Source: an uncultured Solobacterium sp. (lineage in GTDB: Bacteria > Bacillota_I > Bacilli_A > Erysipelotrichales > Erysipelotrichaceae). Taken from it: a DNA stretch of 22,604 nucleotides. Within the stretch, counting starts at the first letter, position 1, and each line of letters begins with the position of its first letter. The stretch is taken from positions 1 to 22,604 of the forward strand of contig CAJOLG010000032.1 of the NCBI GenBank assembly GCA_905235315.1, given 5' to 3'. Of the stretch, positions 1-6,682 are shown piece by piece. Below the pieces are notes generated by a model that worked only from the letters and a program-made list of their open reading frames with translations, was not told where the DNA came from and searched no databases. The position numbers and the translations under genes were made by a program.

Positions 1-110
1 TAATCGCCGGCAATCCGAAGCGGATCCGGCTCTGACGCGGAAGCAGATCCGCAGGCGGTCAGAAGAACAGCGAGCGCCGCTGCGGCAATACCGCGGAGTA
101 AGCATTTCAT
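1..110 (-). CDS. Lipoprotein, N-terminal part only
   Basis: The gene reads leftward and is cut by the window edge, so only about 36 residues are seen. The start is the ATG at 110-108, preceded at a good distance by GGGGAGG on the - strand. An in-frame ATG at 119 lies too close to that site to be the start. The peptide begins MKCLLRG, continues with an Ala/Leu-rich hydrophobic segment and reaches the lipobox LTAC, with the acylated Cys at residue 20. A Ser/Ala/Glu-rich linker and LRIAGD follow. This is a type II signal peptide, so the product should be a membrane-anchored extracellular lipoprotein. A solute-binding protein is possible, but nothing visible proves it. The gene is divergent from the ribosomal operon. 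Confidence 0.72.
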   Translation of the reverse strand, partial: MKCLLRGIAAAALAVLLTACGSASASEPDPLRIAGD

Positions 111-154
111 CGGAATCATCCTCCCCGGCACGGGATACGTGCCTGACAATACCT

Positions 155-184
155 ATCATACACGAGAGAAAACCGGAACGGAAA
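155..184 (-). promoter_or_regulatory. Possible promoter of the divergent lipoprotein gene
   Basis: On the - strand a TATGAT -10-like hexamer lies at 160-155. The best -35 candidate, TTTCCG at 184-179, is 18 nt upstream and weak. Transcription would start near 148 and give a leader of about 38 nt. Only the -10 element is convincing. Confidence 0.3.
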
Positions 185-350
185 CACCGCGTGTGCCATG
201 TACCCCGGCGAACTTCATGCAAAAATGACAGCGCTTACACGAAAATTTCGGGTTTTTGGTTGGAAATGAAACTGTTTTCACTTCGATTGGGCACCAAAAC
301 AGCCTGGTGGAAGATCCCTGAAAATATTTAAAAATTCGCGAAAATAATGC

Positions 351-379
351 TTGCATTGGCATTTTCAGGGTGATAGGAT
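351..379 (+). promoter_or_regulatory. Promoter of the S10-spc-alpha ribosomal operon
   Basis: A TTGCAT -35 (351-356) is separated by exactly 17 nt from TAGGAT (374-379). A TG at 371-372 makes this an extended -10. Transcription is predicted to start near 386, leaving a leader of about 125 nt before rpsJ. It is the best sigma-A-type promoter in the 400-nt gap before the operon. The stretch 186-350 shows no gene and only a weak CACCA/TGGTG hairpin at 292-309. Confidence 0.6.
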
Positions 380-410
380 ATTGAAGCACTCGCGTAGACG
401 TGGGAGATTG

Positions 411-485
411 CCGGCACGCTGGCAAGCGTTGTCAGACCCAGCGTGATAACCGGGGAACTCACACTGAGCGATCCGACCCGGACGT
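411..485 (+). promoter_or_regulatory. Structured leader of the S10 operon with alternative hairpins
   Basis: The predicted untranslated leader can form an 8-bp stem between CACGCTGG (415-422) and CCAGCGTG (438-445). It is extended by CCGG (411-414) with CCGG (450-453) across a 4-nt bulge. A competing stem pairs ACGCT (416-420) with AGCGT (425-429) around a GGCA loop, so the two folds exclude each other. A small third stem, CCGAC (473-477) with GTCGG (483-487), lies before the ribosome binding site GGAGG at 500-504. Ribosomal operons are often controlled by a product binding the leader. Which protein would bind here is unknown. Confidence 0.4.
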
Positions 486-512
486 CGGAGTGAAATAAAG
501 GAGGAAAATTTC

Positions 513-824
513 ATGGCAAAAAACGCAGTAAGAATTCGTCTGAAGGCGTATGAGAGCAGAAATCTGGACGCGGCCGCCAAGAAGATCATCGAGATCGTTG
601 AAAAGCACGGCGCCAAGAAAATCGTCGGACCTGTTCCGCTGCCGACAGACCGCGAAGTCGTAACCGTTCTTCGCGCTGTCCACAAGTACAAGGACAGCCG
701 TGAGCAGTTCGAAATCCGCACTCACAAGAGACTGATCGAGATCATCGGCCCGACCGCAGAGACCATCGAAGCGATGAGCAGAGTGGACCTGCCGAGCGGC
801 GTTGATATCGAAATCAAACTGTAA
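513..824 (+). CDS. rpsJ: 30S ribosomal protein S10
   Basis: S10 (103 residues, the usual length) sits in the head of the 30S subunit. In many bacteria it also pairs with NusB in transcription antitermination. The sequence shows the typical N-terminal strand VRIRLKAYESRNLDAAAKKI, the PVPLPT segment and the SRVDLPSGVDIEIKL end. The start ATG follows AAAGGAGGAAAATTTC, an excellent ribosome binding site. It is the first gene of the operon, as in most bacteria, and rplC follows after 23 nt. Confidence 0.98.
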   Translation: MAKNAVRIRLKAYESRNLDAAAKKIIEIVEKHGAKKIVGPVPLPTDREVVTVLRAVHKYKDSREQFEIRTHKRLIEIIGPTAETIEAMSRVDLPSGVDIEIKL

Positions 825-847
825 TGGAAAGGACCGGCAATTAAAGA

Positions 848-1651
848 ATGAAAGGTATTTTAGGAAGAAAGCTGGGTATGACCCAGGTATTCACCATTGA
901 CGGTGCGCTGATTCCGGTCACTGTCATCGAGGTTCAGCCGAACGTTGTTCTTCAGAAGAAGACGAAGGAAACCGACGGCTATGAAGCAATCCAGCTCGGC
1001 TATGAGGACGTCAAGGAGTCCAGAGCCACAAAAGCAGCGATCGGCCACGCAAAGAAGGCCAACACTGCTCCGAAGAAGTTCATCCGCGAGATCAAGGCAG
1101 ATGAGCTGATGAACCTTGAAGTCGGTGCAGAAGTCAAAGCTGACATCTTCGCCGCAGGCGATATCGTAGACATCTCCGGTATCTCCAAAGGAAAAGGCTA
1201 CAACGGCGTCATCGTCCGCAACAACGGACACCAGGGCCCGAAGAGCCACGGCGGATCGAAGAACATCAGACACGTCGGTTCTCTCGCAACCACCGGCCGC
1301 AACAACGGACGGATTGAAAAGAACACACCGATGCCCGGTCAGGAAGGCGGATACACCACAACAAACCAGAACCTGACTGTTGTCAAAGTCGATGCGGAAG
1401 AAGGATACATCCTCGTCAAGGGAAATGTACCGGGTCCGCGCAAGGGTCTCGTCACCATCAAGACAACCGTCAAGCCGGTCAAGAGTGTCAAGGCAGAAGA
1501 GCTGATCTCTTACGCAGGCGGTTCGGTTGAGGAAGAGCTTGAAAAGGTCAACGCAGAAATCAACAAGGAACTTGCGGCAGAAGCTGCGGAAAAAGCGGCG
1601 GCGGAGGCTGCGAAGAAAAAAGCGGCCAGTGATGCCCGCAAGGGAAAGTGA
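848..1651 (+). CDS. rplC: 50S ribosomal protein L3 with long C-terminal extension
   Basis: L3 binds 23S rRNA early in assembly and sends a loop toward the peptidyl transferase centre. The N-terminus MKGILGRKLGMTQVF and the SKGKGYNGVIVRNNGHQGPKSHG region identify it. At 267 residues it is much longer than the usual 205-215. The core ends near residue 210, and about 55 extra residues follow (from about 1481), beginning with SVEEELEKVNAEINKEL and becoming Ala/Lys-rich, probably a charged helix. The central loop also diverges: IRHVGSL (140-146) stands where Bacillus-type proteins have RRPGSMG, and GQEGG (164-168) where they have GRMGG. rplD follows after 9 nt. Confidence 0.97.
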   Translation: MKGILGRKLGMTQVFTIDGALIPVTVIEVQPNVVLQKKTKETDGYEAIQLGYEDVKESRATKAAIGHAKKANTAPKKFIREIKADELMNLEVGAEVKADIFAAGDIVDISGISKGKGYNGVIVRNNGHQGPKSHGGSKNIRHVGSLATTGRNNGRIEKNTPMPGQEGGYTTTNQNLTVVKVDAEEGYILVKGNVPGPRKGLVTIKTTVKPVKSVKAEELISYAGGSVEEELEKVNAEINKELAAEAAEKAAAEAAKKKAASDARKGK

Positions 1652-1660
1652 GGTTAAACC

Positions 1661-2290
1661 ATGTCCAAGATTGATGTTTACAATCAGGAAGCCAAGGTCG
1701 TTAAATCCATCGAACTGTCTGACGCGGTATTCGGAATCGAACCGAACGAACAGGCAATGTATGACACGATCCTTGCTTATCTGGCCGGCCAGAGACAGGG
1801 CACTCACAACACTCTGACAAGAGCGTATGTGAGCGGCACCGGAAAGAAGCCGTTCCGCCAGAAGGGAACCGGCCGTGCCCGTCAGGGTTCGACCCGCGCG
1901 ACACAGTGGAGACACGGCGCAATCGCGTTCGGCCCGCATCCGCGCAAGTACGGTTTCAAAATCAACCGTAAGGTCCGCAGACTTGCACTCCGCTCCGCGC
2001 TGAGCGCAAAGGTTCAGGACAACGGTCTCACCGTGATTGAAAACCTCAGCTTCGAGGATTTCAAAACAAAGAAGGCAGTCGCTCTGCTGAAGGCCTTCGG
2101 ATTCGAACGCAAGACGCTCTTCGTAGCGGATGCATCGGACGACTTCGCAAATGCGATGATCGCCATGAACAACATCCCCAACGCAGCGCTTGTGACAGTC
2201 GGTGAACTCAATGTCTATGACATCGTCAACGCTGACAGAATTGTCTTCACCGAGAAGGCAGCGGAAGTTGCCGGGGAGGTATTCGCATAA
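1661..2290 (+). CDS. rplD: 50S ribosomal protein L4
   Basis: L4 (209 residues, normal) is an early 23S-binding protein whose extended loop lines the exit tunnel. The loop is clear: TLTRAYVSGTGKKPFRQKGTGRARQGSTRATQWRHG is contained at about residues 51-87, followed by GPHPRKYGFKINRKVRRLALRSALS. In gamma-proteobacteria L4 represses its own operon through the leader. No such role is established for this group, although a structured leader is present. The stop codon overlaps the rplW start by one base (TAATG), implying translational coupling. Confidence 0.97.
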   Translation: MSKIDVYNQEAKVVKSIELSDAVFGIEPNEQAMYDTILAYLAGQRQGTHNTLTRAYVSGTGKKPFRQKGTGRARQGSTRATQWRHGAIAFGPHPRKYGFKINRKVRRLALRSALSAKVQDNGLTVIENLSFEDFKTKKAVALLKAFGFERKTLFVADASDDFANAMIAMNNIPNAALVTVGELNVYDIVNADRIVFTEKAAEVAGEVFA

Positions 2291-2577
2291 TGAGCGCCAG
2301 AGACATTATTATTCGCCCGATCATCACTGAGAAGAGCATGCGTCAGAACAGTGAAGACAACAAGATCACATTCGAAGTTGCGAAGGGCGCAAACAAAACT
2401 GCAGTAGCCCAGGCGGTTCAGGAGATCTACGGCATCAAGCCGGAGAGCGTGAACGTCGTCAACGTCCGTCCGAAGACAAAGCGGATGGGACGCTATGTCG
2501 GAAAGACCAACGCGGTCCGCAAGGCGATCGTGAAGCTTCCGGAAGGACAGGATATCAGCCTGTTCGATGAGAACTGA
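2290..2577 (+). CDS. rplW: 50S ribosomal protein L23
   Basis: L23 (95 residues, typical) lies at the mouth of the exit tunnel and forms the docking site for trigger factor and the signal recognition particle. IIRPIITEKSM at the N-terminus and the central VNVVNVRPKTKRMGRYVGKTNAVRKAIVKL are hallmarks. The start overlaps the last base of the rplD stop. A 61-nt gap, longer than most in this operon, separates it from rplB and contains a small hairpin. Confidence 0.97.
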   Translation: MSARDIIIRPIITEKSMRQNSEDNKITFEVAKGANKTAVAQAVQEIYGIKPESVNVVNVRPKTKRMGRYVGKTNAVRKAIVKLPEGQDISLFDEN

Positions 2578-2586
2578 GCAGTAAAC

Positions 2587-2614
2587 TATCGGAGGAAATC
2601 GCTATCTCCGGATA
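2587..2614 (+). promoter_or_regulatory. Hairpin in the rplW-rplB gap enclosing an SD-like GGAGG
   Basis: TATCGGAG (587-594) can pair with CTCCGGATA (606-614) with one bulged G, so the GGAGG at 2591-2595 is partly buried. That GGAGG is over 40 nt from the rplB ATG and has no start codon of its own. The working sites for rplB are probably the AAAGGAAA copies at 2621-2638. The hairpin may affect mRNA processing or rplB translation. No function is shown. Confidence 0.25.
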
Positions 2615-2638
2615 ATCGCGAAAGGAAAGTAAAGGAAA

Positions 2639-3472
2639 ATGGCTATTAAAAAGTACAAGCCGACCACCAACGGCCGCCGCAACATGACGACCCTGGCAAA
2701 TGATCGGATTACCAAAACCACTCCTGAAAAGAGCCTGCTGGCTCCGAAGAAGAGCAAGGGTGGCCGCGGCAATACAGGCCGCATCACAACGCGCCATCAG
2801 GGCGGCGGTGTAAAGCAGAAGTACAGAATCATCGACTTCAAGCGCAATAAGGATGACATCCCCGGTGTTGTCGCAGCGATTGAGTATGATCCGAACCGCA
2901 ATGCGAACATCGCCCTGATCAACTATGTCGATGGCGAGAAGCGTTATATCATCGCTCCGCAGCAGCTCGAAGTCGGAAACAAGATCGTCTCCGGTGTCGC
3001 AGCTGATATCAAGGTCGGAAATGCGATGGAACTGAGAAATATCCCGGAAGGTACCTTCGTTCACTGCGTTGAACTGGTTCCCGGCAAGGGCGGCCAGATG
3101 GCAAGAGCTGCCGGATGCAGCGCACAGATCCTCGGTTTCGACGGTCCGTACGCAACCCTGCGTCTGTCCTCCGGTGAGGTCCGCAAGGTCCGCAACAACT
3201 GCCGCGCTACGATCGGCGTTGTCGGCAACGAAGACTACTCCCTGATCAACTGGGGTAAAGCAGGCCGCAACCGCTGGAGGGGCATCCGCCCGACAGTCAG
3301 AGGTTCCGCAATGAACCCGGTCGACCATCCGCACGGCGGTGGTGAAGGCAAGACCCCGATCGGCCGCAAGAGCCCGATGACCCCTTGGGGCAAGAAGGCA
3401 ATGGGTGTCAAGACCCGCAAGCATAAGAAAGCATCCAATGCGCTCATCATGACGAGACGCAACGGCAAATAA
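2639..3472 (+). CDS. rplB: 50S ribosomal protein L2
   Basis: L2 (277 residues, normal) is needed for subunit joining and sits close to the peptidyl transferase centre. The highly conserved C-terminal block MNPVDHPHGGGEGKTPIGRKSP (from residue 225) carries the His matching E. coli His229, and the RHQGGGVKQKYRIIDFKRNK region is also intact. The ATG follows two AAAGGAAA sites with short spacing. rpsS begins 21 nt downstream. Confidence 0.98.
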   Translation: MAIKKYKPTTNGRRNMTTLANDRITKTTPEKSLLAPKKSKGGRGNTGRITTRHQGGGVKQKYRIIDFKRNKDDIPGVVAAIEYDPNRNANIALINYVDGEKRYIIAPQQLEVGNKIVSGVAADIKVGNAMELRNIPEGTFVHCVELVPGKGGQMARAAGCSAQILGFDGPYATLRLSSGEVRKVRNNCRATIGVVGNEDYSLINWGKAGRNRWRGIRPTVRGSAMNPVDHPHGGGEGKTPIGRKSPMTPWGKKAMGVKTRKHKKASNALIMTRRNGK

Positions 3473-3493
3473 CTGAAAGGAGAGAAATAACAG

Positions 3494-3760
3494 ATGGCAA
3501 GAAGTCTTAAGAAAGGCCCCTTCTGTGATGCGAGCCTGATGAAAAAGGTTGAAGCACAGAACGCCGCAAACAAGAAAGAAGTTATCAAGACGTGGTCCCG
3601 CCGTTCAGTGATTTACCCGAGCTTCGTAGAGCACACATTCGCGGTATACAACGGCAAGGAACATGTGCCTGTCTATGTGACAGAGGACATGGTCGGACAT
3701 AAGCTCGGAGAATTCGTGCTGACCCGTCGGTTCGGCGGTCACGGCTCCGACAAGGCGTAA
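3494..3760 (+). CDS. rpsS: 30S ribosomal protein S19
   Basis: S19 (88 residues, standard 90-93) lies in the 30S head and contacts S13 and the A-site tRNA region. MARSLKKGPFCDASLMKKV, the WSRRSVIYPSFVEHTFAVYNGKEHVPVYV core and GHKLGEFVLTR are diagnostic. AAAGGAGAG at 3477-3485 serves as the ribosome binding site. It lies between rplB and rplV as in other bacteria. Confidence 0.98.
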   Translation: MARSLKKGPFCDASLMKKVEAQNAANKKEVIKTWSRRSVIYPSFVEHTFAVYNGKEHVPVYVTEDMVGHKLGEFVLTRRFGGHGSDKA

Positions 3761-3780
3761 GGAAAAGGAGAGGAAACAAA

Positions 3781-4116
3781 ATGGACGTTAAAGCAACCGC
3801 AAAGACTGTTCGCGTTACTCCCCGCAAGGCACGCCTTGTCCTGGACAACATCCGCGGGAAGAACGTGGATGAAGCGCTGGCTGTGCTGGAGTTCACACCG
3901 AACAAGGCAGCTGACGCGATCGCGAAGGTCGTAAAGAGCGCCGCAGCGAATGCGGAGCACAACTATCAGCTCAATCGCGATGAGCTCTATATCAAAACAT
4001 GTTACGCGGACGAAGGTCTGGTCATGAAGCGCTACATGCCCCGCGCGAAGGGAAGCGCATCGCAGATCCTCAAGAGAACGAGCCACATCACAGTTGTGGT
4101 TTCGGATGAGAAGTAA
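3781..4116 (+). CDS. rplV: 50S ribosomal protein L22
   Basis: L22 (111 residues) has a globular domain on the subunit surface and a beta-hairpin reaching into the exit tunnel, where macrolide-resistance changes occur. The visible signature is TPRKARLVLDNIRGKNVDEAL, the LNRDELYIKTCYADEGLVMKRYMPRAKGSASQILKRTSHITVVV hairpin and C-terminal strand. The hairpin has no insertion or obvious resistance-type deletion. AAAGGAGAGG precedes the ATG. Confidence 0.97.
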   Translation: MDVKATAKTVRVTPRKARLVLDNIRGKNVDEALAVLEFTPNKAADAIAKVVKSAAANAEHNYQLNRDELYIKTCYADEGLVMKRYMPRAKGSASQILKRTSHITVVVSDEK

Positions 4117-4133
4117 GGAAGGGAGATCGACAT

Positions 4134-5054
4134 ATGGGACAGAAAGTAAGCCCGATCGGCATGCGTGTAGGTGTCATTCGTGACTGGGATTCCAGATGGT
4201 ACGCAAAAAAGGCTGATTTCGGAGATCTTCTGAATGAAGACATCAAGATCCGCAAGCACATTGAAACCGTTCTGCATGATGCGTATGTAAGCCGCATCGA
4301 AATCGAACGCGCAGGAAAAGATCTGCACATCATCGTCCGCTGCTCGCGCCCCGGCGCAGCGACCGGCCGTGATGACCGCAGAAACGCAAGAGGCAGAGGG
4401 GCTGCGGATGCCGCTCAGCCTGCAGCACCCGAAGCGGCAGCACAGGATGCCGCAAAGACACCCGCCAAGAAGAGTGTCGACAAGATGACAGCGCTCCGGA
4501 AAGACATCGAGAAGATGACAAACGCGGAAAAGGTCAGAATCGACCTGGTCGCAGTTGCCAATCCGGATCTCGACGCGCATCTGGTTGCCCGCAAGATCTG
4601 CGAGCAGCTCGAAATGCGTGCATCCTTCCGTATCGCACAGAAGAAAGCAATTCAGCAGACCATGCGTTCCGGCGCCAAGGGAATCAAGACCCTCGCATCC
4701 GGACGTCTGGGCGGAGCTGAAATCGCACGTAAAGAAGGCTATTCACAGGGCGTCGTTCCGCTGCACACACTGCGTTCCGACATCGACTATGCAAGTGATG
4801 AAGCTCACACCACATACGGCAAGATCGGCGTAAAGGTCTGGATCTGCCGCGGTGAGGTTCTCCCGGGCAAGATGGTCGAGGAACCGAAAGCACCGGAAGG
4901 CCGTTTCCAGAGAGACCGCAGGGGTGCCCGCGGCGGACGTGACAACAACCGCCGCAGCCGCAATGACCGTCCGAGAGCAGCGCAGGGCGCAAACCCTGCC
5001 GCAGCCGCTCCGGCGGAAGCTGCTCCTGCTCCTCAGGAAGGAGGTAACAATTAA
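4134..5054 (+). CDS. rpsC: 30S ribosomal protein S3 with disrupted KH loop and RGG-like tail
   Basis: S3 lines the mRNA entry channel and, with S4 and S5, acts as the ribosomal helicase. N-terminal residues 1-78 and the C-terminal domain (about 114-245, with SGRLGGAEIARKEGYSQG and YGKIGVKVWICRGEVLPGK) are typical. The protein is 306 residues against about 218 in Bacillus. Where other S3 proteins have the KH motif VIGKGG, this one reads ATGRDD (76-81), followed by a low-complexity Arg- then Ala/Pro-rich stretch to about 113. The net gain is about 34 residues and no GXXG remains. FRIAQK (165-170) has Ile where E. coli has the helicase residue Arg132. Residues 248-306 add an RGG/Arg-rich then Ala/Pro-rich tail. 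Frame and codon use are continuous, so the insertion is not a frameshift. Confidence 0.97.
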   Translation: MGQKVSPIGMRVGVIRDWDSRWYAKKADFGDLLNEDIKIRKHIETVLHDAYVSRIEIERAGKDLHIIVRCSRPGAATGRDDRRNARGRGAADAAQPAAPEAAAQDAAKTPAKKSVDKMTALRKDIEKMTNAEKVRIDLVAVANPDLDAHLVARKICEQLEMRASFRIAQKKAIQQTMRSGAKGIKTLASGRLGGAEIARKEGYSQGVVPLHTLRSDIDYASDEAHTTYGKIGVKVWICRGEVLPGKMVEEPKAPEGRFQRDRRGARGGRDNNRRSRNDRPRAAQGANPAAAAPAEAAPAPQEGGNN

Positions 5055-5056
5055 TC

Positions 5057-5473
5057 ATGTTAATGCCGAATCGAGTCAAATACAGAAGACCGCATCGTCT
5101 CAGCTACGAAGGCCGTGCGAAAGCAGGACGTGAGATCACGTTCGGCGAATACGGACTTGTCGCTGACGAAGGCGCATATGTCTCCAGCAACCAGCTGGAA
5201 GCGGCACGTGTCGCGATGACACGTTACATGGACCGTACCGGAAAAGTCTGGATCAAAGTATTCCCGCAGCTCTCCAAAACGAAGAAGCCGCTCGAAGTAC
5301 GTATGGGTTCCGGTAAAGGTGCTCCTGATCACTGGGTAGCAGTTGTTCAGCCGGGCCGTGTCCTCTTCGAGATCTCAGGCGTTCCCGAAGATGTCGCGCG
5401 TGAAGCGCTCCGTCTTGGAGCACACAAGCTGTGTGTCAAGACACGCTTTGCGAAGAAGGGCGAGGTTAAGTAG
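5057..5473 (+). CDS. rplP: 50S ribosomal protein L16
   Basis: L16 (138 residues; 137-144 is usual) binds 23S rRNA near the A-site tRNA elbow. MLMPNRVKYRRPHR, the ARVAMTRYMDRTGKVWIKVFPQ segment and RMGSGKGAPDHWVAVVQPGRVLFEISG are hallmarks. The start at 5057 matches the MLxPKRVKYR opening of the family. The GGAGG lies inside the end of rpsC, so the two genes are probably coupled. rpmC begins two bases after the stop. Confidence 0.97.
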   Translation: MLMPNRVKYRRPHRLSYEGRAKAGREITFGEYGLVADEGAYVSSNQLEAARVAMTRYMDRTGKVWIKVFPQLSKTKKPLEVRMGSGKGAPDHWVAVVQPGRVLFEISGVPEDVAREALRLGAHKLCVKTRFAKKGEVK

Positions 5474-5475
5474 TC

Positions 5476-5679
5476 ATGAATGTAAAAGAAATCAGAGATA
5501 TGAGCAATGATGAACTCGTGAAGGAAGTTGCTTCCCTCAGCGAGGAGCTCTACAACCTGCGTTTCCAGCAGGCTACCGGATCCCTCGAGAATCCCGCACG
5601 GATGAAGGATATCCGCAAGACGATCGCCAGAATCAAGACAGTTCAGACCGAGCGCGCAAACGCTGCGGAGAAGAACTGA
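5476..5679 (+). CDS. rpmC: 50S ribosomal protein L29
   Basis: L29 (67 residues, normal) is a two-helix protein at the exit tunnel near L23. The MNVKEIRDMSNDELVKEVASLSEELYNLRFQQATGSLENPARMKDIRKTIARIKT pattern is contained here, with the conserved LRFQ and RIKT blocks. Its ribosome binding site (AGGTTAAG) lies at the end of rplP, which suggests coupling. Confidence 0.97.
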   Translation: MNVKEIRDMSNDELVKEVASLSEELYNLRFQQATGSLENPARMKDIRKTIARIKTVQTERANAAEKN

Positions 5680-5693
5680 GGAGGACATGAGGA

Positions 5694-5957
5694 ATGAGTG
5701 AAAGAAACAGCCGTAAGGTTTTGCGCGGTACCGTCGTGTCCGACAAGATGGACAAGACGATCGTTGTGGAGATCACAACAACGCACAGTCATCCGCTCTA
5801 CGGAAGACAGGTGAAGTATTCAACAAAGTTCAAGGCTCACGATGAGAACAACGAAGCGAAGGTCGGAGATATCGTCGAGGTCATGGAGACCCGCCCGCTC
5901 TCCAGAGACAAGCACTTCCGCCTCGTCCGCATCGTGGAGAAAGCAGTAGTTCTGTAA
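5694..5957 (+). CDS. rpsQ: 30S ribosomal protein S17
   Basis: S17 (87 residues, typical) is an early 16S-binding protein with an OB-fold. Hallmarks are RKVLRGTVVSDKMDKTIVVE, the HPLYGRQVKYSTKFKAHDENN loop and the ETRPLSRDKHFRLVRIVEKA end. GAGGACATGAGG precedes the ATG. The ATG at 5687 inside that segment is out of frame and not used. Confidence 0.97.
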   Translation: MSERNSRKVLRGTVVSDKMDKTIVVEITTTHSHPLYGRQVKYSTKFKAHDENNEAKVGDIVEVMETRPLSRDKHFRLVRIVEKAVVL

Positions 5958-5976
5958 GCACGAAAGGAGAAAGTCA

Positions 5977-6345
5977 ATGATTCAGAATGAGACAAGATTG
6001 AAGGTCGCTGACAATACCGGTGCTAAGGAATTGCTGGTGATCCGCTGCCTCGGCGGTTCGCGCCGCAAGAGCGCAAACATCGGCGATGTCGTCGTCTGCG
6101 CAGTCAAGTCCGCGATCCCCAACGGCTCTGTCAAGCAGGGTCAGGTAGTCAAGGCGGTAATCGTACGTACAGCGTACGGTGTATCCCGTCCCAACGGCTC
6201 CTACATCAAGTTCGATGAGAACGCAGCCGTCATTATCAAGGAAGACAACACCCCGCAGGGAACCCGTATCTTCGGCCCGGTCGCACGTGAACTCCGTGAC
6301 AAGGGCTACATGAAGATCGTCTCCCTGGCGCCGGAAGTGTTATAA
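5977..6345 (+). CDS. rplN: 50S ribosomal protein L14
   Basis: L14 (122 residues, the exact family length) forms intersubunit bridges with 16S rRNA and is where silencing factor RsfS binds. MIQNETRLKVADNTGAKEL, the RCLGGSRRKSANIGDVVV segment and the GTRIFGPVARELRDKGYMKIVSLAPEVL end are canonical. AAAGGAGAAAG precedes the start. Confidence 0.98.
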   Translation: MIQNETRLKVADNTGAKELLVIRCLGGSRRKSANIGDVVVCAVKSAIPNGSVKQGQVVKAVIVRTAYGVSRPNGSYIKFDENAAVIIKEDNTPQGTRIFGPVARELRDKGYMKIVSLAPEVL

Positions 6346-6358
6346 GGAGAAACAACCT

Positions 6359-6682
6359 ATGAAGATCAAATCAGGTGATATGGTAAAGGTCATCAGCGGC
6401 CACTATAAAGGAACGGTCGGCGAGGTCAAGGCAGTTTCCCCGAAAACCAACAAGATTATCGTTGAAGGTGTAAACCTCGTAAAGAAATCGCTGAAGCCGA
6501 CCCAGGCAAATCCGGACGGCGGCATCATCGAGCGGGAAGCTCCGATCGATGCGTCGAACGTTGCGTTCTATGATGGGAAGGCAAAGAAAACCGTCAAGCT
6601 CGGTTCCAAAGTTAATGACAAGGGCAAAAAAGTCCGCTATAACAAGGCAACCGGGAAAGAGATCAAGGAGGCTAAGAAGTAA
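6359..6682 (+). CDS. rplX: 50S ribosomal protein L24
   Basis: L24 (107 residues) is one of the two assembly-initiator proteins of the 50S subunit. A KOW motif occupies about residues 4-33 (GDMVKVISGHYKGTVGEV). The central VNLVKKSLKPTQANPDGGI and the Lys-rich C-terminus are typical. The TAA stop shares its last base with the rplE start codon (TAATG), so translation of L5 is probably coupled. Confidence 0.97.
   Translation: MKIKSGDMVKVISGHYKGTVGEVKAVSPKTNKIIVEGVNLVKKSLKPTQANPDGGIIEREAPIDASNVAFYDGKAKKTVKLGSKVNDKGKKVRYNKATGKEIKEAKK

Noticed and set aside
156..425. An 89-residue - strand frame upstream of rpsJ
   Set aside because: It covers the operon promoter and leader, lacks a ribosome binding site and has no family features.
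860..1939. A 359-residue open frame on the - strand opposite rplC and rplD
   Set aside because: It is an antisense shadow of two confirmed genes, with no ribosome binding site or recognisable domain.
4368..4472. The S3 insertion as a frameshift artefact
   Set aside because: No other frame in this stretch restores the VIGKGG loop, and both sides stay in the same frame with normal codon use.
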